Positions 1 to 7,278 of a stretch of 14,041 bases of DNA are shown one piece after another. Made by a program: the position numbers and the translations under genes. Within the stretch, counting starts at the first letter, position 1. Each line of letters opens with the position of its first letter. The notes under the pieces are model-generated. The model saw only the letters and a list, made by a program, of their open reading frames with translations, was not told where the DNA came from and ran no database searches. This DNA comes from Pelagophyceae sp. CCMP2097 (Eukaryota > Sar > Pelagophyceae), in the NCBI GenBank assembly GCA_026770575.1, contig MU657170.1, positions 839,450-853,490 on the forward strand, read 5' to 3'.

Positions 1-664
1 GCCGCCTTTGGAAGCGCCGCTCTCGCCGAGCAACTGCTCGTTTGGCACGGACTGCAAGTTCCCGGCCGTCGGGTCCACGGCGCAGCTCAAGACGTGCTCG
101 CTGTGCGCCGTCAAGACGGCGCACCACCTTTGCTGCATCGAGCACGTGCTGCTCCGGGGCTTTGTCGGCGAGCTACGCGGCTGCTTTACGAACTGCTTCG
201 ATTGTGCCGCGTTCCGCGGCGTCGCGTCGGGCGTGACCAACGGCTTCCAGCTCCAGGCGTACTACGAGCAGATCAACTGGGCGACGGTGCAGGACCAGAG
301 CCCTCGGACGCTCGCGGCGCCGATGTCTTGGTCGCCGCGTCCGTTCCTGACGATCTTTGCGAAATCAAACTCGCTGTGCCAGCAGTGCAACTTGGGCGCC
401 GCGGAGAGCGACGACGCAGCGACGTTCCTGCTCTGCTCGTTCTGCAACCTCTCGTACCACAACAGCGCCGAGTGCCTCGGCGAAGCGGGCGGCGCGATCC
501 TCTCGACGCGAGACGCCAAGAACGAAGAGCACGAGTGGGCGTGCCCGCCGTGCTGGAAAACGGCACTCGGGAAAGCGCGTCGTGCCACACAGCGCCTTGT
601 CGGCAAGAGCGCCGTCGCTGGCAAGAAGACGTCGCAGAAGAAATCGAAGAAGGGGTCAAAGTGA
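1..664 (+). CDS. PHD zinc-finger protein, 3' part of gene
   Basis: The frame is open from the left edge and ends at TGA 662-664. No ATG precedes the conserved cysteines, so the N-terminus lies outside the window or in an upstream exon. Counting the Leu at position 8 as residue 1, a complete C4HC3 PHD pattern is visible: C124, C127, C143, C146, H151, C156, C179, C182, with the typical Trp (W177) two residues before the last pair. An upstream cluster (C10, C16, C30, C33, H39, H40, C42, C43, H46, C59, C63, C66) suggests a second zinc-binding module. The tail is lysine-rich (KKTSQKKSKK) and could be a nuclear localisation or DNA-contact segment. PHD fingers usually read histone H3 tails; a chromatin role is inferred from the family only. 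It could also belong to a mobile element, since such fingers occur there. No neighbouring gene clarifies its job. Confidence 0.7.
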   Translation, partial: PPLEAPLSPSNCSFGTDCKFPAVGSTAQLKTCSLCAVKTAHHLCCIEHVLLRGFVGELRGCFTNCFDCAAFRGVASGVTNGFQLQAYYEQINWATVQDQSPRTLAAPMSWSPRPFLTIFAKSNSLCQQCNLGAAESDDAATFLLCSFCNLSYHNSAECLGEAGGAILSTRDAKNEEHEWACPPCWKTALGKARRATQRLVGKSAVAGKKTSQKKSKKGSK

Positions 665-902
665 GAAGGGCCTATCTCGATTAAAACCTAATTTTAAGTT
701 GACAACCCTTCGCTACCGCCTCGGTTTCGCCTCCCAAACCACCGCGCCGCCCTCTGCGTCCTCTCCTACGTTCTTTAAGGGGCCCTATACGTTTTTTTGC
801 CGTCCTACGTTTAATTCGTCACTCAGTCAGTCAAAATAATCCCCCGTGCCTCGCCCATCCGGGAATCAAAGCGTAGCCCGTTAGGGGACCGGAGAGAGGA
901 GC
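665..902. other. Intergenic, no gene seen
   Basis: This is the 3' flank of the PHD gene. It contains short AT-rich runs and no convincing reading frame, RNA gene or polyadenylation signal that I can support. Confidence 0.4.
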
Positions 903-1245
903 GCAGCTGTTTCAAAGGTGGATTTAGTTTTTGGCGATTCTCAGAAAAAGTCGTGAAAAGTCCTCAACTTCCCCGCTACAGCACGCTCTCCACCCATTGC
1001 AAATCGGAGGCCCCTCGCGGGATCGAGCGGATCCGCAGGCATTGCATAGTTTGGTAAGAAAATTTTGCAAGGAGCGCGTCTCCTTGGTGAGATACGCCTC
1101 CAACTTGGACCCTTTGCACCGTAACTCGTCAGCGCGGGAGTATAAGGTGTACCCATCTAGGCCAGGATGGTAGCTATGAGCATAATGAGCACAACTGCTT
1201 AAAATGGGTACGCCTTATACTCGAGCGCTGGCGAGTTACGATCTT
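903..1245 (+). mobile_element. Dispersed element A with large hairpin
   Basis: The stretch matches the reverse complement of about 5500-5858 over several hundred bases. Shared blocks in the same order include CAGCTGTTTC, TTTTTGGCGATT, AACTTCC, CCACCCAT, GCGTCTCCTTGGTGAGATAC, CCGTAACTC and CTAGGCCAGGAT. It carries an inverted repeat, 1120-1156 against 1204-1240, pairing at 33 of 37 positions around a 47-base loop. No transposase is encoded. The short frames starting at 1156 (minus) and 1204 (plus) begin with the same peptide, MGTPYT, only because of the inverted arms. It is probably a non-autonomous element. Outer ends are approximate and no target duplication was found. Confidence 0.6.
1120..1240. 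repeat. 37-base inverted repeat (hairpin of element A)
   Basis: Arms 1120-1156 and 1204-1240 are complementary with four mismatches and a loop at 1157-1203. The loop contains CTAGGCCAGGATGGTAGC, which is shared with element B. Confidence 0.8.
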
Positions 1246-1431
1246 CGAGACGCTTCTAGAAATCTACAGAATAATTCCCATGAGAAACCCGCTCGAGATA
1301 GGAAGAAAGGGTATCTCCAAGCATTTTTGGGTTGTGAAGCGTTGAAGCTCCGGCACGGTGGGGCACCTCGGGTCTCTTCCCCCCCTCGACAGTCCGATGA
1401 TGAGATAAGGCGTGTACTTAAGACGTTAACT

Positions 1432-2069
1432 TCAGGCGGCGGCCGCGGCCACCGCGGCGGTCGCGTCGGCCTTCCTGGGCTTTTTCGCATACTTGCCGCG
1501 TCTCGCCGTGATACCGTCGATGAGGCTGGCGCTCTCCTTCAAGACCGAGAGCCATGAACATGAGCTTGTCGCGCTTCACGCGGTCGCTTAGGGTATCTTT
1601 TGAGGCACGCCGGGAAATCGCTCGCGACTCCGTTTGCAATGTTGTGGCGGTCCAGAGTATTCAACCATTCCCCCAGACGCAGGCGGTCGCGGATGCATGC
1701 GAAACGCATTTTCATGCGGTTCATCAGAGCGTGGATGCTCTCGGACGCGTCTTCGCAAAACAGCCCGAGGATGCGCCAGCACCGCACAAACCGCGGCACC
1801 TCGAACTCGACCATGTGCGTCTTGATCTGGCGGTTCGCGACGAGCTGGCGCAGCCGCCGCGGCACCGACTCGCACAGACCGCAGAGCGTCTCGATTTCGT
1901 CGTTGGTCAGCACGCGGCATGCGCGCGCGAGGTACATAAGCTCCTTGGAGTGGTTCCAGAACAACCCTTTTCTGAATCCTTTTAATTTCTCAAACGAAAC
2001 CCGCTTTTTTAAGGCTATGAAACAGCTCTGGGAGAGCGAGGCCGCCACCCGCGGCGTTTCAAATCCCGT
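1432..2069 (-). pseudogene. Frameshifted C-terminal remnant of a transposon-type protein
   Basis: The minus-strand frame opens after an in-frame stop at 2070-2072 and runs to 1539 with no real ATG at its head. Its best segment reads CEDASESIHALMNRMK followed by an Arg-rich IRDR-like stretch. This resembles the E-x3-ESIH-x3-N block near the C-terminus of many transposon-borne proteins in algae and invertebrates. From about 1630 a second frame takes over (KDTLSDRVKRDKLMFMALGL), and near 1530 a third continues with a basic then alanine-rich tail (YAKKPRKADATAAVA) ending at TGA 1432-1434. Three frames in succession that together resemble one C-terminus suggest two indels in a decayed gene. Upstream coding sequence is missing or unrecognisable. 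The family assignment is from memory and is tentative; no catalytic residues are visible. Confidence 0.5.
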
Positions 2070-2278
2070 CTAAAGTTCCTCGAAAACACGCGTAGTAGCT
2101 CAGCTCCCCAGGCAGCTTTGTAGTCAAGGACTAGAGTGTTCGAAAGAGGAGGTTGAGGGCTCTTCATATCCGTCGCCTGTGACCATAGGCAACCCTGGAG
2201 AGCTGAGGTACTGGCCGCCAAAGTTCGACTATCCTGATAATCTCAAACTTTTATCTTTTGGACTTGGAATTTGTCAAT
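2070..2278. other. Intergenic, no supported gene
   Basis: A minus-strand frame here contains VLDYKAAWGAELLRVF just upstream of the pseudogene. It could be a further out-of-frame piece of the same relic, but nothing confirms this. Confidence 0.25.
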
Positions 2279-2645
2279 AGAATAAAACCCAGATTAAGAA
2301 CCAGGTCAGATTAAGAACCGACGAAAAAATCGACAAACCACGCTCAATATCTCAATAAGGTATTTAAAAGACCCAATTAAAATCCATTAAATCCCTAATT
2401 GGGATATTATCCGGCTCAGGGGCCCGGTTCTTAATCTGACCGGCGTTTATTTTAGAACCGATGGAAGGTCCGGGCTCTGCCTATGCTTAATTTCTCTCAG
2501 AGGTCTTCCACGGGCGCCTTGATTTGGGGGTGGAAGGAGGGGATCCAGTCGCGTCTCCCTGGCAGCGTTAAAACCGCAAACAACGGCGTCGCCGGGCCGC
2601 TGATTTTTTCCCCGCTTAGCCGGTTCTTAAACTGAGTTTTATTCT
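2279..2645. mobile_element. Short element with AGAATAAAAC terminal inverted repeats
   Basis: The left end is AGAATAAAACCCAGATTAAG followed by AACC. The right end, read in reverse complement, is AGAATAAAACTCAGTTTAAG followed by AACC. A second GGTCAGATTAAGAACC follows the left end, and the inverse GGTTCTTAATCTGACC lies at 2426-2441. The part 2426-2645 has a clear second copy at 9981-10204. The element is 367 bases long and encodes nothing convincing, so it looks like a miniature inverted-repeat element, possibly with one inserted in another. No clear target-site duplication. Confidence 0.6.
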
Positions 2646-3050
2646 GGTGGATAATATACAGCTTCACTTTTTCCAAGAAGCTTTTCAAGTGACTGGCGCA
2701 TTTGCATAACGTCGCCTAAAGCGCTTTGACGAGCAAGAACCAAGCCGACTGTGCTATGCGCATCTCCTTCTGACGCCGATGCGCCCAACGCGCTTAGATC
2801 CTTCAGGCTCGATGAAGGAATTAGACAAGTTCACTTTTTTCAAGGAGCTTTTCAAGCTATTTTTTAAACATATCTTTTGTCGCTTCAACGTGAGCGCGAA
2901 GCGGCGTCAAGGGCGCCTTCCTTCGGCAACCCAGGTGAGATGGCGCGCGGGACGGGGCACGTCGGCCCCGCGACCGGCCCGCGCCTCGACGGAGGCGCAA
3001 GCACCATCGGCGCCGCCCCGGCCGCGAGAGGCCGCGCCCCGCCCCCTCCG

Positions 3051-3089
3051 CGCGGCGCGCCCACGCGGCGCGCCCGCGCGGCGCGCCCG
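3051..3089. repeat. Three tandem 13-base units, CGCGGCGCGCCCR
   Basis: Units are 3051-3063, 3064-3076 and 3077-3089. The last two are identical and the first differs at its final base. Each contains the 8-base palindrome GGCGCGCC. Confidence 0.85.
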
Positions 3090-3096
3090 CGCCGGG

Positions 3097-3135
3097 TTAA
3101 CGCTCATCTAACGTGCGCTCAACGCTCATCCAACG
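3097..3135. repeat. Imperfect direct repeat, AACGCTCATCYAACG
   Basis: AACGCTCATCTAACG and AACGCTCATCCAACG lie about 22 bases apart, directly after the 13-base tandem units. Confidence 0.7.
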
Positions 3136-3306
3136 AACTCTTCCCGAGCTTTCCAAGCAACTTGGAAAACTTCCAAGCACCTTTGAAAGCTGAACTTTGA
3201 AAGTTGAACCCTAGGAAAAGCTACTTTCGAAGCAACTTGGAAATTATTTTTCTGGAAAATACACGCTTTTAAAGTAGCTTGAAAAGTTTCTTGGAAAAAG
3301 TGAAGC

Positions 3307-3676
3307 CGTCTTATGTAAATGCAACAATAGCTCCCACTGTCTATAATTGGTTTCCGCAAACCGTGGGTTATTAGTGCAAAATCCACATTGCGCGCGCCGT
3401 CGGACTCCAACACACTCGGCTGTTGGAAATAGTTCGTCGCGCCGGTTTAAACCACCGCGCGTCGCCAACTTAGAGGATTGCGCTTTTCCGTCCCAGAGAC
3501 CTTCCTCGCTCCGTAGCGCATCGTTTTCGACGCGCCCGGGCGCGATTGAAGCGCGCCGCCGCCGCGCGCTCGGCGTCATCCCCGCGCCGCCCAAGCGCGC
3601 CGCCGTCCGCGCCGCGCGCCGCGAAAACAATTTCCGTGTGGAACTCTAACAATTTCCGTGATAGCCTATCGCGTTA
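3307..3676. other. No supported gene
   Basis: Overlapping frames exist on both strands, but their Arg/Ala-rich translations look like by-products of GC-rich DNA. A small direct repeat, AACAATTTCCGTG, occurs at 3627-3639 and again near 3648-3660. Confidence 0.35.
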
Positions 3677-4399
3677 GTTTAAGGGGGTCCGGGGGTCCCC
3701 CCCCTCGGCACCCGCGAGAGTCCGGGTCTGCTGCGTCTCCAAGCGGCGCGCCTCCGCGGGCGAGCGACCGAGAGCGCAGCGAGCCAAATCTGGCGTCACA
3801 TTTTTGAAGCGATAGGGGTAAGCGTGGATTTGATGAAAGCGGGTAAGAAGTTTTAGGGGGTCTGGGGAGTCTCCCCCCGGCACCCGCGAGGGCCGACACG
3901 CCCCCAAGCGGCGCGCCTCGAGCCGAGAGAAGCATGGCGGCGATTTGAAAGTGGGTAATAAGTTAAAGGGGGGTGGGGGTCCGGGGAGTCTCCCCCCGGC
4001 GCCCGCGAGAGTCGGGCTCCCAATCGTTTCCAAGCGGTATGCCTCGTTGTGCGAGCGAAGCTCTCAGAGAGCGCACCTAACCCTTCAAAGCCGACGTCAT
4101 ATTTGCAGCACCCGCGAGAGTCCGGGGCCTGACGCGTTTCCAAGCGGCGTGACTCGTCGGGCGAGCGAAGCTCATCAGAGAGCGCAGCGAACCCTTCAAA
4201 GCCGGCGTCACATTTTTGAAGCGATAGGGGCAAGCGGGGATTTGAAAGCGGGTAAGAAGTTTAAGGGGGGGTCCCGGGGGTCTCCCCCCGGCACCCGTGA
4301 GAGTCCGGGGCCTGGCACGTTTCCAAGCGGCGTGACTCGGCGGGCGAGCGAAGCTCATCAGAGAGCGCAGCGAACCCTTCAAAGCCAGCGTCACATTTG
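3677..4399. repeat. Tandem array of five diverged units (about 110-175 bases each)
   Basis: Units begin near 3677, 3850, 3962, 4108 and 4259. Most contain, in order, a G-run with a complementary C-run (GTCCGGGGGTCTCCCCCC), GCACCCGCGAGAG, TCCAAGCGGCGTG, GGGCGAGCGAAGCTC, AGAGAGCGCAGCGA, CTTCAAAGCCGGCGTCACAT, TTTGAAGCGATAGGGG and GCGGGTAAGAA. Unit 2 (3850-3961) lacks the middle block. Unit 3 lacks the GCGATAGGGG end and runs directly into the GCACCCGCGAGAG of unit 4. Long frames on both strands translate to repeated peptides such as SLRSLMSFARP; I take these as translations of the repeat rather than a gene. Each unit carries a potential GC hairpin at its start. Confidence 0.75.
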
Positions 4400-4450
4400 T
4401 AAATACATTCCCCGAGGAGCGGAGCGACGAGGCCAGCGGATGGCGGAGTC

Positions 4451-4545
4451 CACAGCGGAAAATCGGCAATCCGACTGTCGCCGAACCCGGACACTGCTTA
4501 TATATGAAGCGACACACGCGATCGGCCAAAAGGAGACCGGGAAAT
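4451..4545 (+). mobile_element. Left half of a palindromic element (partner of 7524-7700)
   Basis: CACAGCGGAAAATCGGCAAT and the following sequence match 7524-7620 almost base for base, through the GACACTG, TATATATGAAGCGACACACG and GGAGACCGG blocks. Similarity fades near 4545 and the complementary right arm is absent. It is therefore a truncated copy sitting shortly after the tandem array. Confidence 0.7.
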
Positions 4546-5108
4546 TACAGCGTATTCGGTCGTCGCTGGACCGCGAATCGGCCCTCCATGGCCTCCGCCC
4601 TGGATCGGCTGGTGGTCTGGGTGGACGTTACCCCTTAACTGGCCTTAAATCGACCCCTCCGGGGATTTTAGTGGCCATGGAGCGCTGAACCCCAACTAGG
4701 GACCCCCACCCCAACCAGGGACCTCCGACTAGCCTCCTGAATTATATTTTACTTTTTAGCCCCCAGGAGCTCACCGATCCGCTTTAAAAACGTATTTGGA
4801 TTCTCGCCTCGACGTCGCGCACCTATGCGGCCGTTTGCGCGATGTAAAAATATTAAGTCGAAATACATTGCACATACGAGTGTATATGTATATACCTATA
4901 TATACAGTATGAAATACAGTGCCCAAAATTTTATGCATCGTATATTGCCACCTACACGCAGAGCCGCACCATTCTCCCATTCCAAAAAATATCCACCAGC
5001 CCCGAAGCCCGGCGACTCATATAAATAGGTATTCGCCAAAAAGAAACACAGTGTCAACCGCAGCTGTTTGGAGGACTCTTGAAACCAGATTTTGTTTGAA
5101 CACAAAAG
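4546..5108. other. Gene-free stretch with an AT-rich core
   Basis: It contains a 19-base tandem pair at 4689-4707 and 4708-4726 (ACCCCAACTAGGGACC-like) and an AT-rich region at 4840-4930 with TATATGTATATACCTATATA. I see no supported coding sequence. The AT-rich block could be promoter-like but nothing downstream proves it. Confidence 0.4.
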
Positions 5109-5390
5109 ATGTTCAGAAAAAGACCGTGGTGTCTTTCAACCTTGGAAGGCCGCGCTAGAGAAGCGGAGTGGCGCGCGCTTGGCGGCGTGCGCTTGAGCCT
5201 CGTCGCTCTGTTGAAGGTGCCAGCCCTCGTCTCCGCGATGAAGGTCCGGGCGAGGGCCGAGACTCCGACCGGCCCGAGAGGCGCACCGGCCACGTCGTCC
5301 CCGACGGTGGTTCGCAGGGCCGGCGCCAGCCACCGCACAGCGACGCCGCTGGACGTGCGCTCGCCGGACCCTGCGGACATCGACGTATAG
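5109..5390 (+). CDS. Unassigned GC-rich reading frame, doubtful
   Basis: The frame has an ATG at 5109 and a stop at 5388-5390, giving 93 residues. The sequence just before the ATG is AT-richer, which is compatible with a 5' leader. The translation starts MFRKRPWCLSTLEGRAREAE and continues Arg/Ala/Val-rich without recognisable domains, signal peptide or membrane segment. An equally long minus-strand frame (5380 to 5054) overlaps almost fully and looks no worse, so the coding strand is unclear. It may be a dispersed GC-rich repeat rather than a gene. Confidence 0.2.
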   Translation: MFRKRPWCLSTLEGRAREAEWRALGGVRLSLVALLKVPALVSAMKVRARAETPTGPRGAPATSSPTVVRRAGASHRTATPLDVRSPDPADIDV

Positions 5391-5499
5391 TTGTCCAGCG
5401 GCGCAGCCCCGTCTCGATTTGTTGGAGAAGTTGCATTTCCTTCTAGAAATTTTGATCAAAATTCCCATCTTTTTTTCAAAAGTAGGATGCTTCCTGTAG

Positions 5500-5858
5500 A
5501 ACCTTCAGAGCACGCTAGCTCGTCGGGGCATGCCGAAAAAGGTGTGCGCGTTATAGGCAGATATGCTCGTCTCGGCCAGGGCTACAATCCTGGCCTAGAC
5601 GCGTACACCTTTTTGGGCATGTCCTGATGAGTTACGGTGCTTGAGGGTCACATTTTGAGGCGTATCTCACCAAGGAGACGCGCCCCTTGAAAATCTTTAC
5701 TACCACCGCAACGCGATGCCAGTGGAACCGATCGAACGCTCGAACCACCGCCACTGTGCCATGGGTGGGGCGCGTGCAGCAGGCTGGAAGTTAAGGTCTT
5801 TTCGCCGTTTTCGAGAAATCGCCAAAAAAACGAAATCCGGTCTCGAAACAGCTGTGCA
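5500..5858 (-). mobile_element. Dispersed element B (inverted relative of element A)
   Basis: The reverse complement aligns with 903-1245. Exact shared blocks include GCGTCTCCTTGGTGAGATAC, CAGCTGTTTC, CCACCCAT and CTAGGCCAGGAT. Like A it holds a hairpin, here about 5513-5550 against 5600-5637 with a 49-base loop. The arm sequences differ strongly from those of A (GCATGCCGAAAAAGGTG against GGGAGTATAAGGTG). Its right end lies only about 10 bases before the ATG of the secreted-protein exon at 5870. No protein is encoded. Confidence 0.6.
5513..5637. repeat. Inverted repeat (hairpin of element B)
   Basis: The core arms 5528-5550 and 5600-5622 pair at 20 of 23 positions. Weaker pairing extends outward to 5513 and 5637. 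The loop contains a smaller 7-base-pair hairpin, GGCCAGG/CCTGGCC. Confidence 0.7.
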
Positions 5859-5869
5859 ACGCCTGCCGC

Positions 5870-5992
5870 ATGCGCGGCTGGGTCGCGGCGGCGTTTCTGG
5901 CCGTCTCGTTGCCGCGGGCCGCGGCGCGCCTCGAGTGCGCCGTTGGGTGGGGGCAATTTAATGATGATAATGTCAGACTTCGCATCGAAAAG
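5870..5992 (+). CDS. Signal-peptide exon of a secreted protein
   Basis: From ATG 5870 the frame reads MRGWVAAAFLAVSLPRAAA, a textbook secretory signal: a positive start, a hydrophobic core, and small residues before a likely cut after AAA. RLECAVGWGQFNDDNVRLRI follows. The frame would stop at TAA 5996-5998, but AAG is directly followed by GTATAA, a good 5' splice donor at 5993, so this is probably the first exon ending in phase 0. The LEC start of the mature part resembles the N-terminus of Ly6/uPAR-type domains. Minus-strand readings here look non-coding. It is probably exon 1 of the gene whose 3' exons lie at 6496-6931; the connecting exon or exons could not be settled. Exon 1 may equally be a stranded fragment. 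Confidence 0.45.
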
Positions 5993-6250
5993 GTATAACT
6001 CCCCACGCAGAAAAGGTCGGCAACGATTGCAAGCTGTTCCGACTCTTGCTGTCCGCCGTGCCGACATGTGCCCTAGGTCTGGACGAGATTCTGCTCGTCG
6101 TACTGCTGGACCATGACCACCGACGACCCGTGGCCAGCGGCGCCTCGTAGACGACATACGGGGAGGGCAAGACGGCGCGGGAGAGGCGCCGCGCGGGACG
6201 GCGCGGGAGCGAAGCCGCGGGGGACGCGCCACCCTCGAGCCTTCGCGAAC

Positions 6251-6335
6251 CCTGACTTGGACCCGACGCGGACCTGACTTGGACCCGACGCGGCCCCTGA
6301 CTTGGACCCAACGCGGCCCCGAAGTGGACCCACGA
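6251..6335. repeat. Tandem repeat, about 22-base unit, 3.5 copies
   Basis: CCTGACTTGGACCCGACGCG recurs at 6251, 6273 and 6296 (the third with CAACGCG), followed by a diverged partial unit CCGAAGTGGACCCACGA. It lies in the presumed intron of the secreted-protein gene. Confidence 0.85.
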
Positions 6336-6495
6336 ACGGGCAGACCTCTCTAGACCCTCGGCGCTTAAGGCCCCGGAGCGGGCGGAGCCAGAGTCCGCCC
6401 GAGGGCCGGATGAGGCCCCTCGAATGCCCTTTGAATGCCCGAAGCCGACGGCGGCGTGGACGCCGACCGGCACCTCGACGGGCTTATCGCGTAGA

Positions 6496-6931
6496 CTCCG
6501 CATGGAGGCGCTTGTCGGCGGGAGTTGGGACGAACAATTTTTTTACCGAAATTTTTACATCTACGGCTGCGGTGGCATGTTCGGTGCGTCGTCGACGCCA
6601 GAAGAAGGACGAATCACTGCAGTCAAAAGGGGCGCCATCTAGGCACCGAGCTCCACCTCAAAGACGAAGAAGCGTGCCGGAGCGAAACCGCTTCCATCTC
6701 AGTGACCACCGACGCCAAGGGCGAACCCACCGGCGCCGTCCCCATGGTCTTCTCCTGCTGTGAGCCCCGCCGCCTGCGAATGGACGAGCAAAGGATCGCC
6801 GCCCTCGTTCGCGGCTCTCCGACCGCCTTGTAGGCGGCAAGCAGGGCGGCTGCAGCGCTTCAAGCGCGCTATCGCCGCGCCTCGCCGCCTTCGCCGTCGC
6901 CGCCGCCGCCGCGCTCCTCCTGCTCACATAA
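6496..6931 (+). CDS. Cysteine-rich, GPI-tailed secreted protein, Ly6/uPAR-like, 3' exons
   Basis: Three exons join in frame: up to 6583, 6643-6759 and 6834-6931, stop TAA 6929-6931. Both introns are phase 1 and have GT-AG ends (GTGCGT...ATCTAG, 59 bases; GTGAGC...TTGTAG, 74 bases). Each junction rebuilds a codon, Gly and Cys respectively. The product reads SWDEQFFYRNFYIYGCGGMF, then GTELHLKDEEACRSE, then VPMVFSCCGKQGGCSASS, ending in a hydrophobic tail LAAFAVAAAAALLLLT with nothing after it. The order GC...C...CC-x4-C before a small-residue site and hydrophobic tail matches the C-terminal half of GPI-anchored Ly6/uPAR three-finger domains, with Ser where Asn is usual. The start of the first of these exons is uncertain; an acceptor GTAG at 6491-6494 is one option. 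It is probably exported and membrane-anchored. The ligand and role are unknown. Confidence 0.5.
6584..6642 (+). other. Predicted 59-base GT-AG intron
   Basis: Donor GTGCGT at 6584-6589, acceptor ATCTAG ending at 6642, phase 1. Splicing replaces an early stop (6640-6642) with an open frame. Confidence 0.5.
6760..6833 (+). other. Predicted 74-base GT-AG intron
   Basis: Donor GTGAGC at 6760-6765, acceptor TTGTAG ending at 6833, phase 1. Unspliced reading stops at TAG 6831-6833, which is the acceptor itself. Spliced reading adds CGKQGGC and the hydrophobic tail. Confidence 0.5.
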
Positions 6932-7278
6932 CCCTCACATAACCCCCGATGTTCTTGTAAAATAGAAGGCCTCGCACGCGCAGCTCCACGGAACGCAATT
7001 CGCTCAGTACGCGAGTGGCAACACAGAGATCCCTGCCTTATATGCCGCCCAAGGGCGGCTGAAGACGGCCCTAGAGGCCGATTATATTTTAAGAAGGCTA
7101 AGGCGACGGGCACCGTCGATTCGCTCGCGCTTGAAAATCCCAAAGGCAACGGGTGGCCTTTGGCCAGTATCTTACTGAGTGGGCGTCGCGTGGGAGTGGC
7201 CGTGTCGTCTGGTCTAGCAGCCGGGTGACGTATGAGATCACACGAGGCTATTAGACTCGGCCCATCTAATAGACAGCT
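6932..7278. other. 3' flank, no supported gene
   Basis: ACATAACCCTCACATAACCC follows the stop as a short direct repeat. The rest has no credible frame or RNA gene. Confidence 0.35.

Larger units (their letters stand above)
2661..3306. repeat. Interval bounded by a 29-base inverted repeat
   Basis: Bases 2661-2689 match the reverse complement of 3278-3306 at 28 of 29 positions (GCTTCACTTTTTCCAAGAA and on). A third, direct copy at 2829-2856 is slightly diverged. Between 3140 and 3300 the motif CTTGGAAA and its complement recur many times, like a short degenerate satellite. The interior also holds a very GC-rich block at 2890-3095. No gene is supported. It may be a non-autonomous element or an inverted low-copy satellite. 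Confidence 0.5.

Noticed and set aside
941..1557. Two frames, minus from 1156 and plus from 1204, starting with the same MGTPYT peptide
   Set aside because: The likeness comes from the inverted arms of element A; downstream sequences are unrelated and not protein-like.
3051..3089. CRISPR-like array
   Set aside because: The units are contiguous with no spacers; it is a simple 13-base tandem repeat.
3674..4688. Long reading frames on both strands with repeated peptides (for example SLRSLMSFARP)
   Set aside because: They follow the DNA repeat units exactly and appear in several frames; this is what a GC-rich tandem repeat gives without coding.
4840..4930. Promoter or replication origin in the TATA-rich block
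   Set aside because: No gene start, origin motif or transcript evidence is visible; AT-richness alone is not enough.
5648..6503. Long minus-strand frames over the secreted-protein locus
   Set aside because: They contain element B and tandem-repeat translations; the plus-strand exon with signal peptide and donor is better.
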